64,000 bases of DNA from an uncultured Sphingomonadales bacterium (GCA_903821685.1 CAIJLW010000086.1:103561-167560), one strand, 5' to 3'; positions 49,740 through 58,996 are shown, counted from the first letter of the stretch. The notes: generated by a model not told the origin, from the sequence alone. A program made the numbers and translations.

Positions 49740-52700
49740 TTGACCTGCAGCGGATCATAAACAGCCGCCAAGCACTAACGCTTGCGTCGGTGCCAAACGG
49801 CTTTGTGCCCTTGTTGTTGGCCGACCTGACACGGGCGGCAAAAACACGCACGCTGTATATTGCGCCAGATGAATCGGCCATGCGCGCGATAGCCGACGCC
49901 ACACCCTTTTTTGCGCCCGAACTTGAGATATTGATCCTTCCAGGCTGGGATTGCTTGCCGTATGACCGGGCGTCGCCATCGGTGGCCGTAACCTCACAAC
50001 GCATGGCAACGTTGCAGGCGCTTCAGCAACCTGCAAAAAAGAAGCAGCTAATCGTCACGACCATTGGCGCGGTGATCCAGAAATATGTGACGCCATTTCG
50101 TATTCGCCAGACTGGCGAGCGTTTGGCCGCCGGCCGCGAAACAAGCCGCGAACGGCTTGCGTCCCTACTTCAATCCAATGGCTATTTCCGTGTAGATACC
50201 GTTGCTGACGCGGGTGAGTTTGCAATCCGCGGCAGCATCGTCGACCTGTTCCCAGCGGGAAGCGAAGTTGGCTTGCGTCTCGATTTCTTCGGCGATGAAA
50301 TTGAAAGCATTCGCCGTTTCAACCCATCGGACCAACGCAGCATCGATCAGGTTGAACATTTTGATATCTTGCCCGCCGTTGAAGCATTGATGGATGAGGA
50401 GGCTATTAAGCGCTTCCGCACGGGCTATCGCGAACGCTTTGGCGTCACCGCAACGGGCGATCCCCTCTATCAAGCTGTCTCCGAAGGCCGCCGGCTGTCA
50501 GGCATGGACCATTGGCTGCCTTTGTTCGAAGAGCGGATGGCGACGATATTCGATCATGTTGGTGCAGATGCCCTGATAATTCGCGACAGCGGCGCGATTG
50601 CTGCAGGCCAATCACGGCTCGATGCCATTACCGACTATCACGAAAACCGCGTAAAGGCGCAGGCGGCTGAACCTGGCAGCTATCGCCCGCTGCCGCCTGA
50701 AATGCTGTATTTAAGCGGCGATGAACTCGACCTATTATTTGCCGATAACGCTGCGCATCTTTTAACACCCTTTGCGCAGCCAGACTCAGCTAGCATCATC
50801 GATTTCAATATCGGCGCAGCGCGTGACTTCGCGCCAGAGCGGGCGCAAAAAACGAACGTCTATGAAGCCGTAGCTGCCCATCTCAAGTCACTCCACGCAT
50901 CCAAAACCAAAACAGTGATCGCCAGCTACTCCGTCGGCGCGCGGGAACGCTTAAAGGGCCTGCTGGCGGACCATAAGGCACCCACCATAATCCTGGTCGA
51001 TAGCTGGCAACAGGCCTTGGGTGTTGCGGCGGGGCAAACTGCAATGGTCGTGCTCCCGCTTGACCATGGCTATACCACGCCAGACCTCGTCGTCCTGAGC
51101 GAGCAGGACATGCTGGGCGACCGTTTGGTTCGGCGCCAGAAACGGCGAAAGTCGGCTGACGCTTTCTTGGCCGAATTGGCGGCCCTTACCCCAGGCGACC
51201 TAGTGGTGCACCAAGACCATGGCATCGGGCGCTATGAAGGCCTCATTTCCATCCCTGTCGGCAACAGCCCGCATGACTGCGTTGCCCTGACCTATTCGGG
51301 CGGTGACAAATTATATGTTCCCGTCGAGAATATTGATGTCCTCTCACGCTATGGTTCGGACAGCGAGCATGTTACGCTAGATAAATTGGGCGGCGAAGCA
51401 TGGCAGCGCCGTAAATCGAAGCTTAAAGAACGCATTCGTGCCATCGCGGGTGAATTGCTCAAGACCGCCGCCGAACGTGCGTTGCGGGCAGGCTCGATTA
51501 TCGAGGTTGACGGCCCTGCTTATGCAAGCTTCGTTGACCGCTTCCCCTATGAGGAAACAGAAGATCAGCTTCGTGTAATTGAAGAAGTGCTTCAGGATTT
51601 GTCGGCTGGCAAACCAATGGATCGCTTGGTGTGCGGCGATGTTGGCTTCGGCAAGACAGAAGTCGCTATGCGCGCGGCCTTTGCAGCGGCCATGGCGGGT
51701 CTTCAGGTTGCGATCATTGCCCCGACAACATTATTGGCGCGGCAGCATTATTCGAACTTTGCCGAACGTTTCCGTGACCTGCCGCTGCAGCTTGGACGGC
51801 TTTCGCGGCTCGTGCCAACTGCAGAGGCCACGAAGACCCGCGAAGGATTGGCCGACGGAACGGTCGACATCGTCATCGGGACGCACGCCGTTCTGGCAAA
51901 ATCGCTTCAGTTCAAAAGGCTCGGCCTTGTGATCGTGGACGAAGAACAGCGGTTTGGCGTCAATCACAAGGAACAGCTAAAAGCGCTCAAAACCGATGTG
52001 CATATGCTCACACTTACCGCGACGCCAATTCCGCGGACGTTGCAGATGGCGATGTCGGGCTTGCGCGAACTGTCCGTCATTCAAACGCCGCCAGTCGACA
52101 GGCTCGCCGTGCGCACATATGTCATGCCTTGGGACCCAGTCGTGCTGCGTGAGGCATTGTTGCGCGAACATTATCGCGGCGGGCAAAGCTTTTTCGTCGT
52201 GCCCCGCATTACCGACCTTACCGAGATTGAAGAATTTCTGCGTACCGACATACCTGAAGTGAAATTTGTCACCGCGCATGGCCAAATGTCGCCGACCCAA
52301 GTTGAAGAGCGCATGAGCGCTTTCTATGAAAAGCGATATGACGTGCTGTTGTCGACCACCATTGTCGAAAGCGGTCTCGACATCCCAAGCGCTAACACTT
52401 TGATCATCCATCGCGCAGACCGCTTTGGTTTGGCACAATTATATCAGTTGCGCGGGCGCGTAGGCCGGTCGAAGACCCGCGCTTATGCCTATCTCACCCA
52501 TGAAGCCAATCGGGTGCTGACCGAGACGGCGGAAAAGCGCTTGAAAGTCCTTGGCGACCTCGACAGTCTGGGCGCAGGCTTCCAACTTGCGAGCCATGAT
52601 CTCGACATTCGCGGCGCTGGTAATCTGGTAGGCGACGAACAGTCAGGCCATATCAAAGAAGTCGGCTTTGAATTGTATCAATCGATGCTTGAAGAAGCCA

Positions 52701-53206
52701 TCTTGGAGGCCCGCGCTGGCGCGCAAGGTCTGGCCAAGCCGCGCGGCAGCTTCTCACCGCAGATCACCATCGACGCACCAATTCTTATTCCGGAGGATTA
52801 TGTCCCCGATCTATCGGTTCGCATGGCGCTGTATCGCCGCTTGAACGATCTCGAAGAAGGTCAAGATGTCGAAGGCTTTGCGGCCGAAATGACCGATCGT
52901 TTTGGTCCGATCCCCGAACCTACGCAAAACCTGCTCAAGCTTATCCAGATCAAGCAAAACGCGCTTATCGCGCAAGTCGCCAAGATCGAAGTCGGCGCGC
53001 GCGGGACATTGGTCAGCTTCCATCAGGATACACCGCCCAACGTGACGGGATTACTGGCTTATGTCGACAAGCTTGGCCAAACGGCGAAGCTTCGTCCCGA
53101 TAGCAAGCTGGTGATTAACCGCGTTTGGGGTGACCCTACAACCCGGCTAAACGGCTGTTTGCAGTTGTCACGTGGCCTCGCCAGTCTGGCGCGCAAATCC
53201 AGTTAA
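49736..53206 (+). CDS. mfd: Transcription-repair coupling factor Mfd
   Basis: A 1156-residue translocase that removes RNA polymerase stalled at DNA lesions and recruits UvrA. It has a UvrB-like N-terminal module, an RNA-polymerase-interaction (CarD-like) domain around 475-560 (LTPGDLVVHQDHGIGRYEGL) and RecG-like motor motifs: VCGDVGFGKTEVAMRAAF, VIVDEEQRFGVNHK, LTATPIPRTL and YQLRGRVGRSKTRAYAYL. A C-terminal TRCF domain follows. Translationally coupled to sdhE. Confidence 0.98.
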   Translation: MIDLQRIINSRQALTLASVPNGFVPLLLADLTRAAKTRTLYIAPDESAMRAIADATPFFAPELEILILPGWDCLPYDRASPSVAVTSQRMATLQALQQPAKKKQLIVTTIGAVIQKYVTPFRIRQTGERLAAGRETSRERLASLLQSNGYFRVDTVADAGEFAIRGSIVDLFPAGSEVGLRLDFFGDEIESIRRFNPSDQRSIDQVEHFDILPAVEALMDEEAIKRFRTGYRERFGVTATGDPLYQAVSEGRRLSGMDHWLPLFEERMATIFDHVGADALIIRDSGAIAAGQSRLDAITDYHENRVKAQAAEPGSYRPLPPEMLYLSGDELDLLFADNAAHLLTPFAQPDSASIIDFNIGAARDFAPERAQKTNVYEAVAAHLKSLHASKTKTVIASYSVGARERLKGLLADHKAPTIILVDSWQQALGVAAGQTAMVVLPLDHGYTTPDLVVLSEQDMLGDRLVRRQKRRKSADAFLAELAALTPGDLVVHQDHGIGRYEGLISIPVGNSPHDCVALTYSGGDKLYVPVENIDVLSRYGSDSEHVTLDKLGGEAWQRRKSKLKERIRAIAGELLKTAAERALRAGSIIEVDGPAYASFVDRFPYEETEDQLRVIEEVLQDLSAGKPMDRLVCGDVGFGKTEVAMRAAFAAAMAGLQVAIIAPTTLLARQHYSNFAERFRDLPLQLGRLSRLVPTAEATKTREGLADGTVDIVIGTHAVLAKSLQFKRLGLVIVDEEQRFGVNHKEQLKALKTDVHMLTLTATPIPRTLQMAMSGLRELSVIQTPPVDRLAVRTYVMPWDPVVLREALLREHYRGGQSFFVVPRITDLTEIEEFLRTDIPEVKFVTAHGQMSPTQVEERMSAFYEKRYDVLLSTTIVESGLDIPSANTLIIHRADRFGLAQLYQLRGRVGRSKTRAYAYLTHEANRVLTETAEKRLKVLGDLDSLGAGFQLASHDLDIRGAGNLVGDEQSGHIKEVGFELYQSMLEEAILEARAGAQGLAKPRGSFSPQITIDAPILIPEDYVPDLSVRMALYRRLNDLEEGQDVEGFAAEMTDRFGPIPEPTQNLLKLIQIKQNALIAQVAKIEVGARGTLVSFHQDTPPNVTGLLAYVDKLGQTAKLRPDSKLVINRVWGDPTTRLNGCLQLSRGLASLARKSS

Positions 53207-53307
53207 ACGATGTTGCGGGCCATCGCTTCGAAGCTATCCGCCGGCGTTGGGTACCAAATATTCGTCTCCCACCTAAGGTTCATGGCGCCCAACGCCCATA
53301 TTGTCAC
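53203..53307 (-). CDS. Possible small protein or remnant, convergent with mfd
   Basis: A 34-codon frame from a GTG (or 41 codons from an earlier GTG at about 53328) reads with a protein-like composition: WALGAMNLRWETNIWYP, then TPADSFEAMARNIV and TAA. Its stop overlaps the mfd stop in TTAA, as seen for three other convergent pairs here. It overlaps the region just upstream of moaA. No family was recognised and no clear ribosome-binding site is seen, so it may be chance. Confidence 0.25.
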   Translation of the reverse strand: MTIWALGAMNLRWETNIWYPTPADSFEAMARNIV

Positions 53308-53373
53308 TGGTTCATGCGGTGGCACCGATTAATTCAGCTTTGCCCGAGAGGCTTTTGCGCTTACATCGCGCAA

Positions 53374-54360
53374 ATGATCGACGGTTTTGGACGCAATATC
53401 GACTATTTACGGATATCCGTGACTGACCGGTGCAACTTCCGTTGTACCTATTGCATGCCCGAACAGCAGACTTTTCTGCCGCATCGCGATCTCCTCACTT
53501 ATGATGAAATCATGGCGCTGGTAGAGCGCTTCATCGCGCATGGCATCCGCAAAATACGGCTTACAGGTGGAGAACCACTTGTGCGGCGCGATATTGAAGT
53601 CTTGATCGAAGCGCTTGGGCAACATGTAAAGGCAGGACATCTCGACGAGCTGACCATGACCACAAACGGCAGCCGATTACAGCAATTTGCGCCGTTGCTT
53701 GCTTCTGCCGGAATGAAACGGATTAATGTCAGCCTCGACACGCTGGATCCCGACGCTTTCCGTCAGATCAGCCGTGGCGGGGAACTTCCAAGTGTGTTGG
53801 CTGGTATCCACGCCGCACGGACGCAGGACTTGGACGTAAAAATCAACATGGTCGCGCTCAAGAACGAAAACGAAGACGCGTTATTGCCGATGGCCGATTT
53901 CTGTGCCGAACATGGTTTGGATCTTACGCTTATTGAAACCATGCCTTTGGGTGCCGGCGTATTGGAACGTGAAGAGCGCTACATTGCGCTGGATGATTTT
54001 ACCGCACCACTTCGCGCACTATATGACTTTCATCCTTTGGCGCATAAAAGCGCTGGCCCGGCCCGTTACTGGCGCGTAGATACTTTGGGGCTTAGGCTTG
54101 GACTTATTACGCCCATGAGCCACAATTTCTGCGACCATTGCAATCGTATCCGGCTCACCACCGATGGTAAGATTTACATGTGCCTTGGCTCGGAACTACA
54201 TGTCGACCTTCGCAAGGCGCTGCGCGATGGCGTGCCATCTGATGTCGATCATTTGCTTCAGACCGCATTGCGTCTTAAACCCCAACGTCATGAATTTGAA
54301 AACCAACTTGCGCGGCCCGAATTGCGGCTTGCACGCCATATGAACGCAACAGGTGGATGA
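53374..54360 (+). CDS. moaA: GTP 3',8-cyclase MoaA
   Basis: A 328-residue radical-SAM enzyme starting molybdenum cofactor synthesis. The N-terminal [4Fe-4S] site is CNFRCTYC, followed by IRLTGGEPLVRRD. The C-terminal second cluster is CDHCNRIRLTTDGKIYMC. The protein ends in the conserved GG. The start at 53374 (MIDGFGR) fits the family; upstream in-frame codons do not. It overlaps nadK by 4 bases. Other moa genes are not in view. Confidence 0.97.
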   Translation: MIDGFGRNIDYLRISVTDRCNFRCTYCMPEQQTFLPHRDLLTYDEIMALVERFIAHGIRKIRLTGGEPLVRRDIEVLIEALGQHVKAGHLDELTMTTNGSRLQQFAPLLASAGMKRINVSLDTLDPDAFRQISRGGELPSVLAGIHAARTQDLDVKINMVALKNENEDALLPMADFCAEHGLDLTLIETMPLGAGVLEREERYIALDDFTAPLRALYDFHPLAHKSAGPARYWRVDTLGLRLGLITPMSHNFCDHCNRIRLTTDGKIYMCLGSELHVDLRKALRDGVPSDVDHLLQTALRLKPQRHEFENQLARPELRLARHMNATGG

Positions 54361-55133
54361 CCCGATTTATGCAGCTTGCCATTATTTCATCAGCAACCCC
54401 GCAAGCGCGCGAGGCAGAGGCCCTATTACGCGGAGTTCATGATTTCGTGCCATTAGACAGCGCCGACGCGGTTATCGTGCTTGGTGGTGACGGTCACATG
54501 CTTCAGGTGCTGCACCAATTACTGGAAAGCCGGCGCGATATTCCTGCTTATGGCATGAACCGTGGCACCATCGGCTTTTTAATGAACGGATGGGATTTGC
54601 AAGATCTGCCGAGCCGGCTTCAGCGCGCAAAGTCTTTTTCGGTTCGACCGTTAACGACCGAAATTACGACAATCAGCGGACAGAAATTTACCTTACCCGC
54701 CATTAACGAGGTGTCTTTGTTGCGCGAAACGCGTCAGGCGGCGAAGCTCGAAATCTCCGTCAATGATAGGGCTGTCATTCCCGAACTGATCTGCGACGGC
54801 ATTTTGGTTTCGACGCCCGCTGGCTCAACCGCGTATAATCTATCGGCCAACGGCCCTATATTGCCGCTTGATTCCTCCCTGCTGGCGTTAACGCCTATAA
54901 GCCCGTTTCGCCCGCGCCGCTGGAAGGGCGCCATTTTGCCGGATCGCTATGTTATCCGGATTAACATCTTGGAGGCTAGCAAAAGGCCGGTAAGCGCCGT
55001 AGCGGACCAACGCGAAATCCGCGATATCGCCCAGATCGAAGTAGCCTTGGACCGCAGCCGCGCGCTTACATTATTGTTCGATCCCGAACACGCCCTTGAT
55101 GACCGCATTGCGATGGAACAATTTATTGTCTGA
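54357..55133 (+). CDS. nadK: NAD kinase
   Basis: A 258-residue kinase making NADP+ from NAD+. It has the GGDG motif (VIVLGGDGHMLQVLH), the NRGTIGFLMN loop and the conserved ISTPAGSTAYNLSANGPILP-type segment (here LVSTPAGSTAYNLSANGPIL). The start lies in the moaA stop (ATGA). Last protein gene before tRNA-Asn. Confidence 0.97.
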   Translation: MTRFMQLAIISSATPQAREAEALLRGVHDFVPLDSADAVIVLGGDGHMLQVLHQLLESRRDIPAYGMNRGTIGFLMNGWDLQDLPSRLQRAKSFSVRPLTTEITTISGQKFTLPAINEVSLLRETRQAAKLEISVNDRAVIPELICDGILVSTPAGSTAYNLSANGPILPLDSSLLALTPISPFRPRRWKGAILPDRYVIRINILEASKRPVSAVADQREIRDIAQIEVALDRSRALTLLFDPEHALDDRIAMEQFIV

Positions 55134-55207
55134 ACCGGCAATGGGCGCTTGCCAAAAGCAAAAAAGCGCTGCTATAGGCGCGCCTCTGCCCGGAGATATC
55201 GGGCTGT

Positions 55208-55282
55208 TCCCTGGTAGCTCAGTGGTAGAGCAGTTGACTGTTAATCAATTGGTCGGGGGTTCGAATCCCTCCCGGGGAGCCA
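55208..55282 (+). tRNA. tRNA-Asn (anticodon GTT)
   Basis: A 75-base cloverleaf with encoded CCA. The acceptor stem is TCCCTGG/CCGGGGA, the D arm AGCTCAGTGGTAGAGC, the anticodon loop CTGTTAA giving GTT, and the T arm GGGGGTTCGAATCCCTC. Discriminator G. It marks the junction between core genes and the accessory segment to its right. Confidence 0.97.
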
Positions 55283-55655
55283 TTAATTTCAATGACTTAA
55301 GCGCATTCCCTTCGGGGAAATACAAAAGGCTGTTGAAAAAAGGTTTCACCTAGGTTTCACCGTCGTCTTGCGGCTATTTAATATGCTGACGTGGCAGCCC
55401 GGCCACTTAGACCCCCTACCCCCTTTAAAAACCTAGGCAACGAGACCCCACCGGGGTGGCACCCCCCTATTCTGGTTGATGGGACCCACAGTTCCTTCTT
55501 ACATATTATTCTGCTCGTCCGGTTAGCTGCGTTTCATTCACAGCCTTAGATGGCGTTGATACACCGGCGGGCCAGCACGGAACTGGTGCAAACTTAAGAT
55601 GTGCCTCTGGAAAAACTAATGTTATTTTGGGGCTGGGGCAAATTTAACTGCTCAA
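55283..55655. other. Gene-free junction after tRNA-Asn
   Basis: A 373-base stretch without a convincing gene. It holds a tandem 9-mer (55342-55361), a small GC-rich palindrome CCACCGGGGTGG near 55450 and pyrimidine-rich text. The position immediately 3' of a tRNA is where integrating elements insert, but no integrase gene is present here. Nothing else is seen. Confidence 0.5.
55342..55361 (+). repeat. Tandem GGTTTCACC repeat
   Basis: Two exact copies of GGTTTCACC separated by TA (period 11 bp, about one helical turn), 60 bases downstream of the tRNA-Asn gene. Such helically phased short repeats can be protein-binding sites (for example integrase arm sites), but this is a guess. Confidence 0.6.
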
Positions 55656-57566
55656 TCAATACCCCAACTCCGCCACACGCTTCCTCGCGTCCGCATCCCC
55701 CTGTGCTGCAGCCTTGCGATACCAGCGCACTGCCTCCGCGTCATCTTCCGTCACCCCTTCACCCTCATCGTACATGACACCAAGGTTGTATTGCGCCCTA
55801 GCCCTACCTTGATCGGCGGCCTTGCGATACCAACGCACTGCCTCCGCGTCATCTTCCATCACTCCCTCCCCCTCATCGTACATGACACCGAGGTTGTATT
55901 GCGCGCTAGCCCCTCCTTGATCGGCGGCCTTGCGATACCAACGCACTGCCTCTGCATTGTCCTTGGCCACACCTCTTCCCGCATCGTACAATGACCCTAG
56001 CTTGTTTTGCGCATCAGCGTCCCCCTGCTCTGCGTCGGCTGAGCAATAAACAAAAGCTGCGGACCAATTTTTTCTTTCATATGAGCCGTAACAATTAGCA
56101 ACGGCGGGGTCTGAAATAACCGCGTTGGTGTCGGTACCGAACTCTTCAGTATCACTGACTGTGCTAAGCTCTTCACTAACAGGATCAGTGGCGATGGCAG
56201 GCTCCTCATCAGGGCTGGGCTGTGTTCCTCCACTCATGGCTATAAGGCCTATAAGAAGGAACGGCAGGAGCATAACAGCTATGAAACCGACATTCGTACC
56301 GTTCGTCCCCTGCTCACTGGTTGCCGTAGTGGATGGGATCGCCGGCGGCGGAGGTGGCGGAGGAGGAGGAGGAGGAGGAGGAGGAGGAGGAGGAGGTGGT
56401 GGTGGTGGTGAGATTTCAGGAGGCGCGTCTGCGGCCTTACTTATCGGTTCTGCTGCTCCGAGAATGATGTCTCGCTCAGCCTCAAATTGGGATTGAGACA
56501 ATGTACCCCGATCGCGAAGTGACGTGATCTGTTCCAGACGAACTAGGTCTGCTGCGCTCATGACTGTTTCTGGTTGATGTATTTGGTTGAGTTGTGCGAC
56601 TACCCCTGAAGTAGTCTGTTCTTTGGTGCCCAATTCACCGGTTCGCAACCTCGGATCCTGATGATCCATTTTCCTGTATAATTCAGATTCTTTCATCAAG
56701 CATTGGTGTATAAGCATTGCTGCCATATCGGCGGCAACTGTTTTCGGCATGCCCTCCGTTTCGGCGACGCTTTGAAGCATGATATTCAAAAGAGTTTTCT
56801 CATCGCCCTGGATTTTATTAAGATCCAGAAGAAGACTCTCTCCATCTCTCAGCGTTGCGGAGGGACCGATCCACCCGATACCGCGCAATTTGTTAGAAAT
56901 GGCTAGCTTGCCTTGCCCAAACAATTCAGGGCCAGACTCATCTATTTCCATGTCAATCATGCTGCAAATGCTGCCGATGATGTAGTCTCTATTGTAAGCC
57001 GGCGGTGAACTCTCTGGTGGAGGTGGAGGTGGAGGTGGAGGTGGTGCGCTATCAGAGAGCTTATAATCCTTAAGTACGAAATCAACCGCACGCAAACAGG
57101 ACGCCAACTCTAACCCTTTAACTTCGTATCGCCCAAACTGATCATCGCCATACGGCTTTATAAAAGCGTCTAAACTTGGATAAATTTGAGAAAATATTTC
57201 ATAGGACACGTTATGGAAGAGTTTATCGTCATTTTTATAGCTCGAAATTATCAAATCCGACAATGTTAGAACTAATGTGTCATAATTTTTGCCCGAATCC
57301 CTGTAAACGTTCAGAACAAGTTTACTTATTTCAGCCGCTTCCCCAGACTGACGTAACTGCGACAGCCGAGCTGCGCATGCTATCCATAGGTCCAAAGCTC
57401 TTTCTCTATTATCGGCATCATCAAACACATGGTCTATTTCGCCGTTGGAAATACGCGAAGTCTGCGCTGATATCTGGCCAAATAAAATATCAAATCTACT
57501 TTCAAATAACTCACATAATATTCCAGCGGCCTCATCTCGAGATAATTTTTTTCTAAAAAATGACAC
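55656..57566 (-). CDS. Sel1-repeat/SHOCT membrane protein with long poly-proline tracts
   Basis: A 636-residue multidomain protein. Residues 1-170 are an unrecognised, AT-rich-coded helical domain. About 11 prolines follow (174-184), then a second helical domain (195-330) and a SHOCT-like module (about 336-370: LEQITSLRDRGTLSQSQFEA). A run of 22 prolines comes next (388-409), then one transmembrane helix (427-447) and an acidic linker. Three to four Sel1 repeats of 36 residues end the protein (510-636: AQYNLGVMYDEGEGV, AEAVRWYRKAADQG). With one TM, the Sel1 domain probably lies in the periplasm. It is 128 bases downstream of the protease gene, likely co-transcribed. Function unknown. Confidence 0.72.
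   Translation of the reverse strand: MSFFRKKLSRDEAAGILCELFESRFDILFGQISAQTSRISNGEIDHVFDDADNRERALDLWIACAARLSQLRQSGEAAEISKLVLNVYRDSGKNYDTLVLTLSDLIISSYKNDDKLFHNVSYEIFSQIYPSLDAFIKPYGDDQFGRYEVKGLELASCLRAVDFVLKDYKLSDSAPPPPPPPPPPESSPPAYNRDYIIGSICSMIDMEIDESGPELFGQGKLAISNKLRGIGWIGPSATLRDGESLLLDLNKIQGDEKTLLNIMLQSVAETEGMPKTVAADMAAMLIHQCLMKESELYRKMDHQDPRLRTGELGTKEQTTSGVVAQLNQIHQPETVMSAADLVRLEQITSLRDRGTLSQSQFEAERDIILGAAEPISKAADAPPEISPPPPPPPPPPPPPPPPPPPPPPAIPSTTATSEQGTNGTNVGFIAVMLLPFLLIGLIAMSGGTQPSPDEEPAIATDPVSEELSTVSDTEEFGTDTNAVISDPAVANCYGSYERKNWSAAFVYCSADAEQGDADAQNKLGSLYDAGRGVAKDNAEAVRWYRKAADQGGASAQYNLGVMYDEGEGVMEDDAEAVRWYRKAADQGRARAQYNLGVMYDEGEGVTEDDAEAVRWYRKAAAQGDADARKRVAELGY
55770..55985 (-). repeat. 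Nearly identical 108-bp tandem units encoding Sel1 repeats
   Basis: The 108-base unit coding for one 36-residue Sel1 repeat occurs twice in close to identical form, with a third more diverged copy. Near identity at synonymous positions indicates recent duplication or gene conversion. Confidence 0.7.
56343..56408 (+). repeat. Triplet microsatellite encoding 22 prolines
   Basis: Twenty-two NGG triplets in a row on the plus strand (CCN on the coding strand), with 12 identical AGG triplets uninterrupted in the middle. It lies in frame inside the Sel1/SHOCT gene, so slippage would change linker length without a frameshift. Confidence 0.9.
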
Positions 57567-57694
57567 AAATTCTCTCCAAACATTTTGTATCGATATGATT
57601 TAAGTATTTACCAAATGGATCGCGCCGCCAAATCTAATGCCGATGATATTGCTACAAGTTCCCTACAAAGCAAACTTGTATCTTGGGCAGCATC

Positions 57695-58996
57695 TTAAGG
57701 TTGTTGTGCAGTCACCCAATCCAGCTTTGTACGGGCAAGACTTATCTGGTGGTACTCACTGTAGAACTCCATGGCCTTTGATAAGCGCTTCACCATGAAC
57801 TCGACTACCGCGCCTTCGGGCAACTGGTCTAGGTAGGTATATAGAGCGTCAAGCTCACTGAACCGGCGGCCATCGACGTTTAAAATATAGTCTGACACCT
57901 CAATACCCGAGAGCGATACTTCTTCTCTCACCTCATACCATTCGACAATCAAATGATTGTCCGGGTTCAAGTCAAAGTCATCAAGCCGCCAAGGTCGCCC
58001 AATTATCAATCCTGAAAAGTTAATGCTACGTGCCTTCAGCGGATCTGCGACAACGTTGAGCGGTGATCTGACATTGACTGACTTCCCGTTACGTTCGACG
58101 GATATCATGGCTTCTTTGTCTAGCCCCCGCAGGTTGGTAAGAAGTTCGGGTAACGTCCCTACCTCTGCACCGCCATTGACCGCAGTAATGATATCGCCTG
58201 CCTGAAACTGTAAACCAGAATGAAACGCTTTCGCCACTCGAGGCCGCAGGTCATCACCAGCCGTTGCGACGGCAATTGGGAGAAGTCGCAATTTGGTATC
58301 TTTGCCGCCTTTAAGAAGGTCAATGATCTTACAGATACCGGGCATAGGTTCGGCTAGGCTTATTGCCGTACCTCTTTCATCCTTGTCTTCCGGCTGATAA
58401 GTGGCCGTGTTGATGCCGACGACCCGTCCGTCGTTCAAACTGATGAGCGGGCCACCTGAGTTGCCGCTATTGATGACGGCGTCAGTTTGAATGAGTTGGC
58501 TCGGGTAAATCCATGTAAGTCCGGCCACGATGCCCCTTGATGCTGTGTAGGACATACCCCACGGGTGTCCGTAAGCTAAAACCGATGTACCGGCAGCAGG
58601 CACGCTGCCACAGGCTAAGGAGGCTTCCACGGCATCAGATGGGATTTTATCTGTGGGAATGACGAGGACAGCCAGATCGATCAACGGATCAACATGTATA
58701 CGCTTTGATTCAAACTCGTCGCCATTCCTGAATGATACTTTGATAGTGCTGGGTGAACGTGTCGCAACATGGGCATTAGTCAGCAGCCAGCCGCGCTTTT
58801 TATCGACAAGGAAGCCTGTCCCCATTGAAGCGCCGCCGTCATCTTGGTTGAGAGCAATCTCATTGAGGACTTGAACCTTAACCGTGTAGCGCGAGGCGTC
58901 TGCCAAGATTTGCTCAGGCGTCGGTTCAGGTTTAGCGGCAACAGGCGCACTCAACAGCATGCCCAACGCGGCGAAGCGGAAAACGTTTGTTATCAT
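57695..58996 (-). CDS. Periplasmic trypsin-like serine protease with PDZ domains
   Basis: A 433-residue HtrA/S1C-type protease. The signal peptide covers residues 1-21 (LLSAPVAAKP). The triad is His76 (LLTNAHVATR), Asp107 (PLIDLAVLVI) and Ser180 (NSGNSGGPLI). PDZ-like domains follow at about 245-310 (FQAGDIITAVNGG) and 345-415 (SDYILNVDGRRFSELDAL). HtrA proteins degrade damaged envelope proteins. Unlike core DegP/DegQ it sits in an accessory segment next to a Sel1 protein. It should be active, since all catalytic residues are present. Confidence 0.88.
   Translation of the reverse strand: MITNVFRFAALGMLLSAPVAAKPEPTPEQILADASRYTVKVQVLNEIALNQDDGGASMGTGFLVDKKRGWLLTNAHVATRSPSTIKVSFRNGDEFESKRIHVDPLIDLAVLVIPTDKIPSDAVEASLACGSVPAAGTSVLAYGHPWGMSYTASRGIVAGLTWIYPSQLIQTDAVINSGNSGGPLISLNDGRVVGINTATYQPEDKDERGTAISLAEPMPGICKIIDLLKGGKDTKLRLLPIAVATAGDDLRPRVAKAFHSGLQFQAGDIITAVNGGAEVGTLPELLTNLRGLDKEAMISVERNGKSVNVRSPLNVVADPLKARSINFSGLIIGRPWRLDDFDLNPDNHLIVEWYEVREEVSLSGIEVSDYILNVDGRRFSELDALYTYLDQLPEGAVVEFMVKRLSKAMEFYSEYHQISLARTKLDWVTAQQP

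Noticed and set aside
56340..56410. Could the triplet array be a CRISPR or other interspersed repeat
   Set aside because: Units are contiguous triplets without spacers and lie in frame inside a coding sequence.
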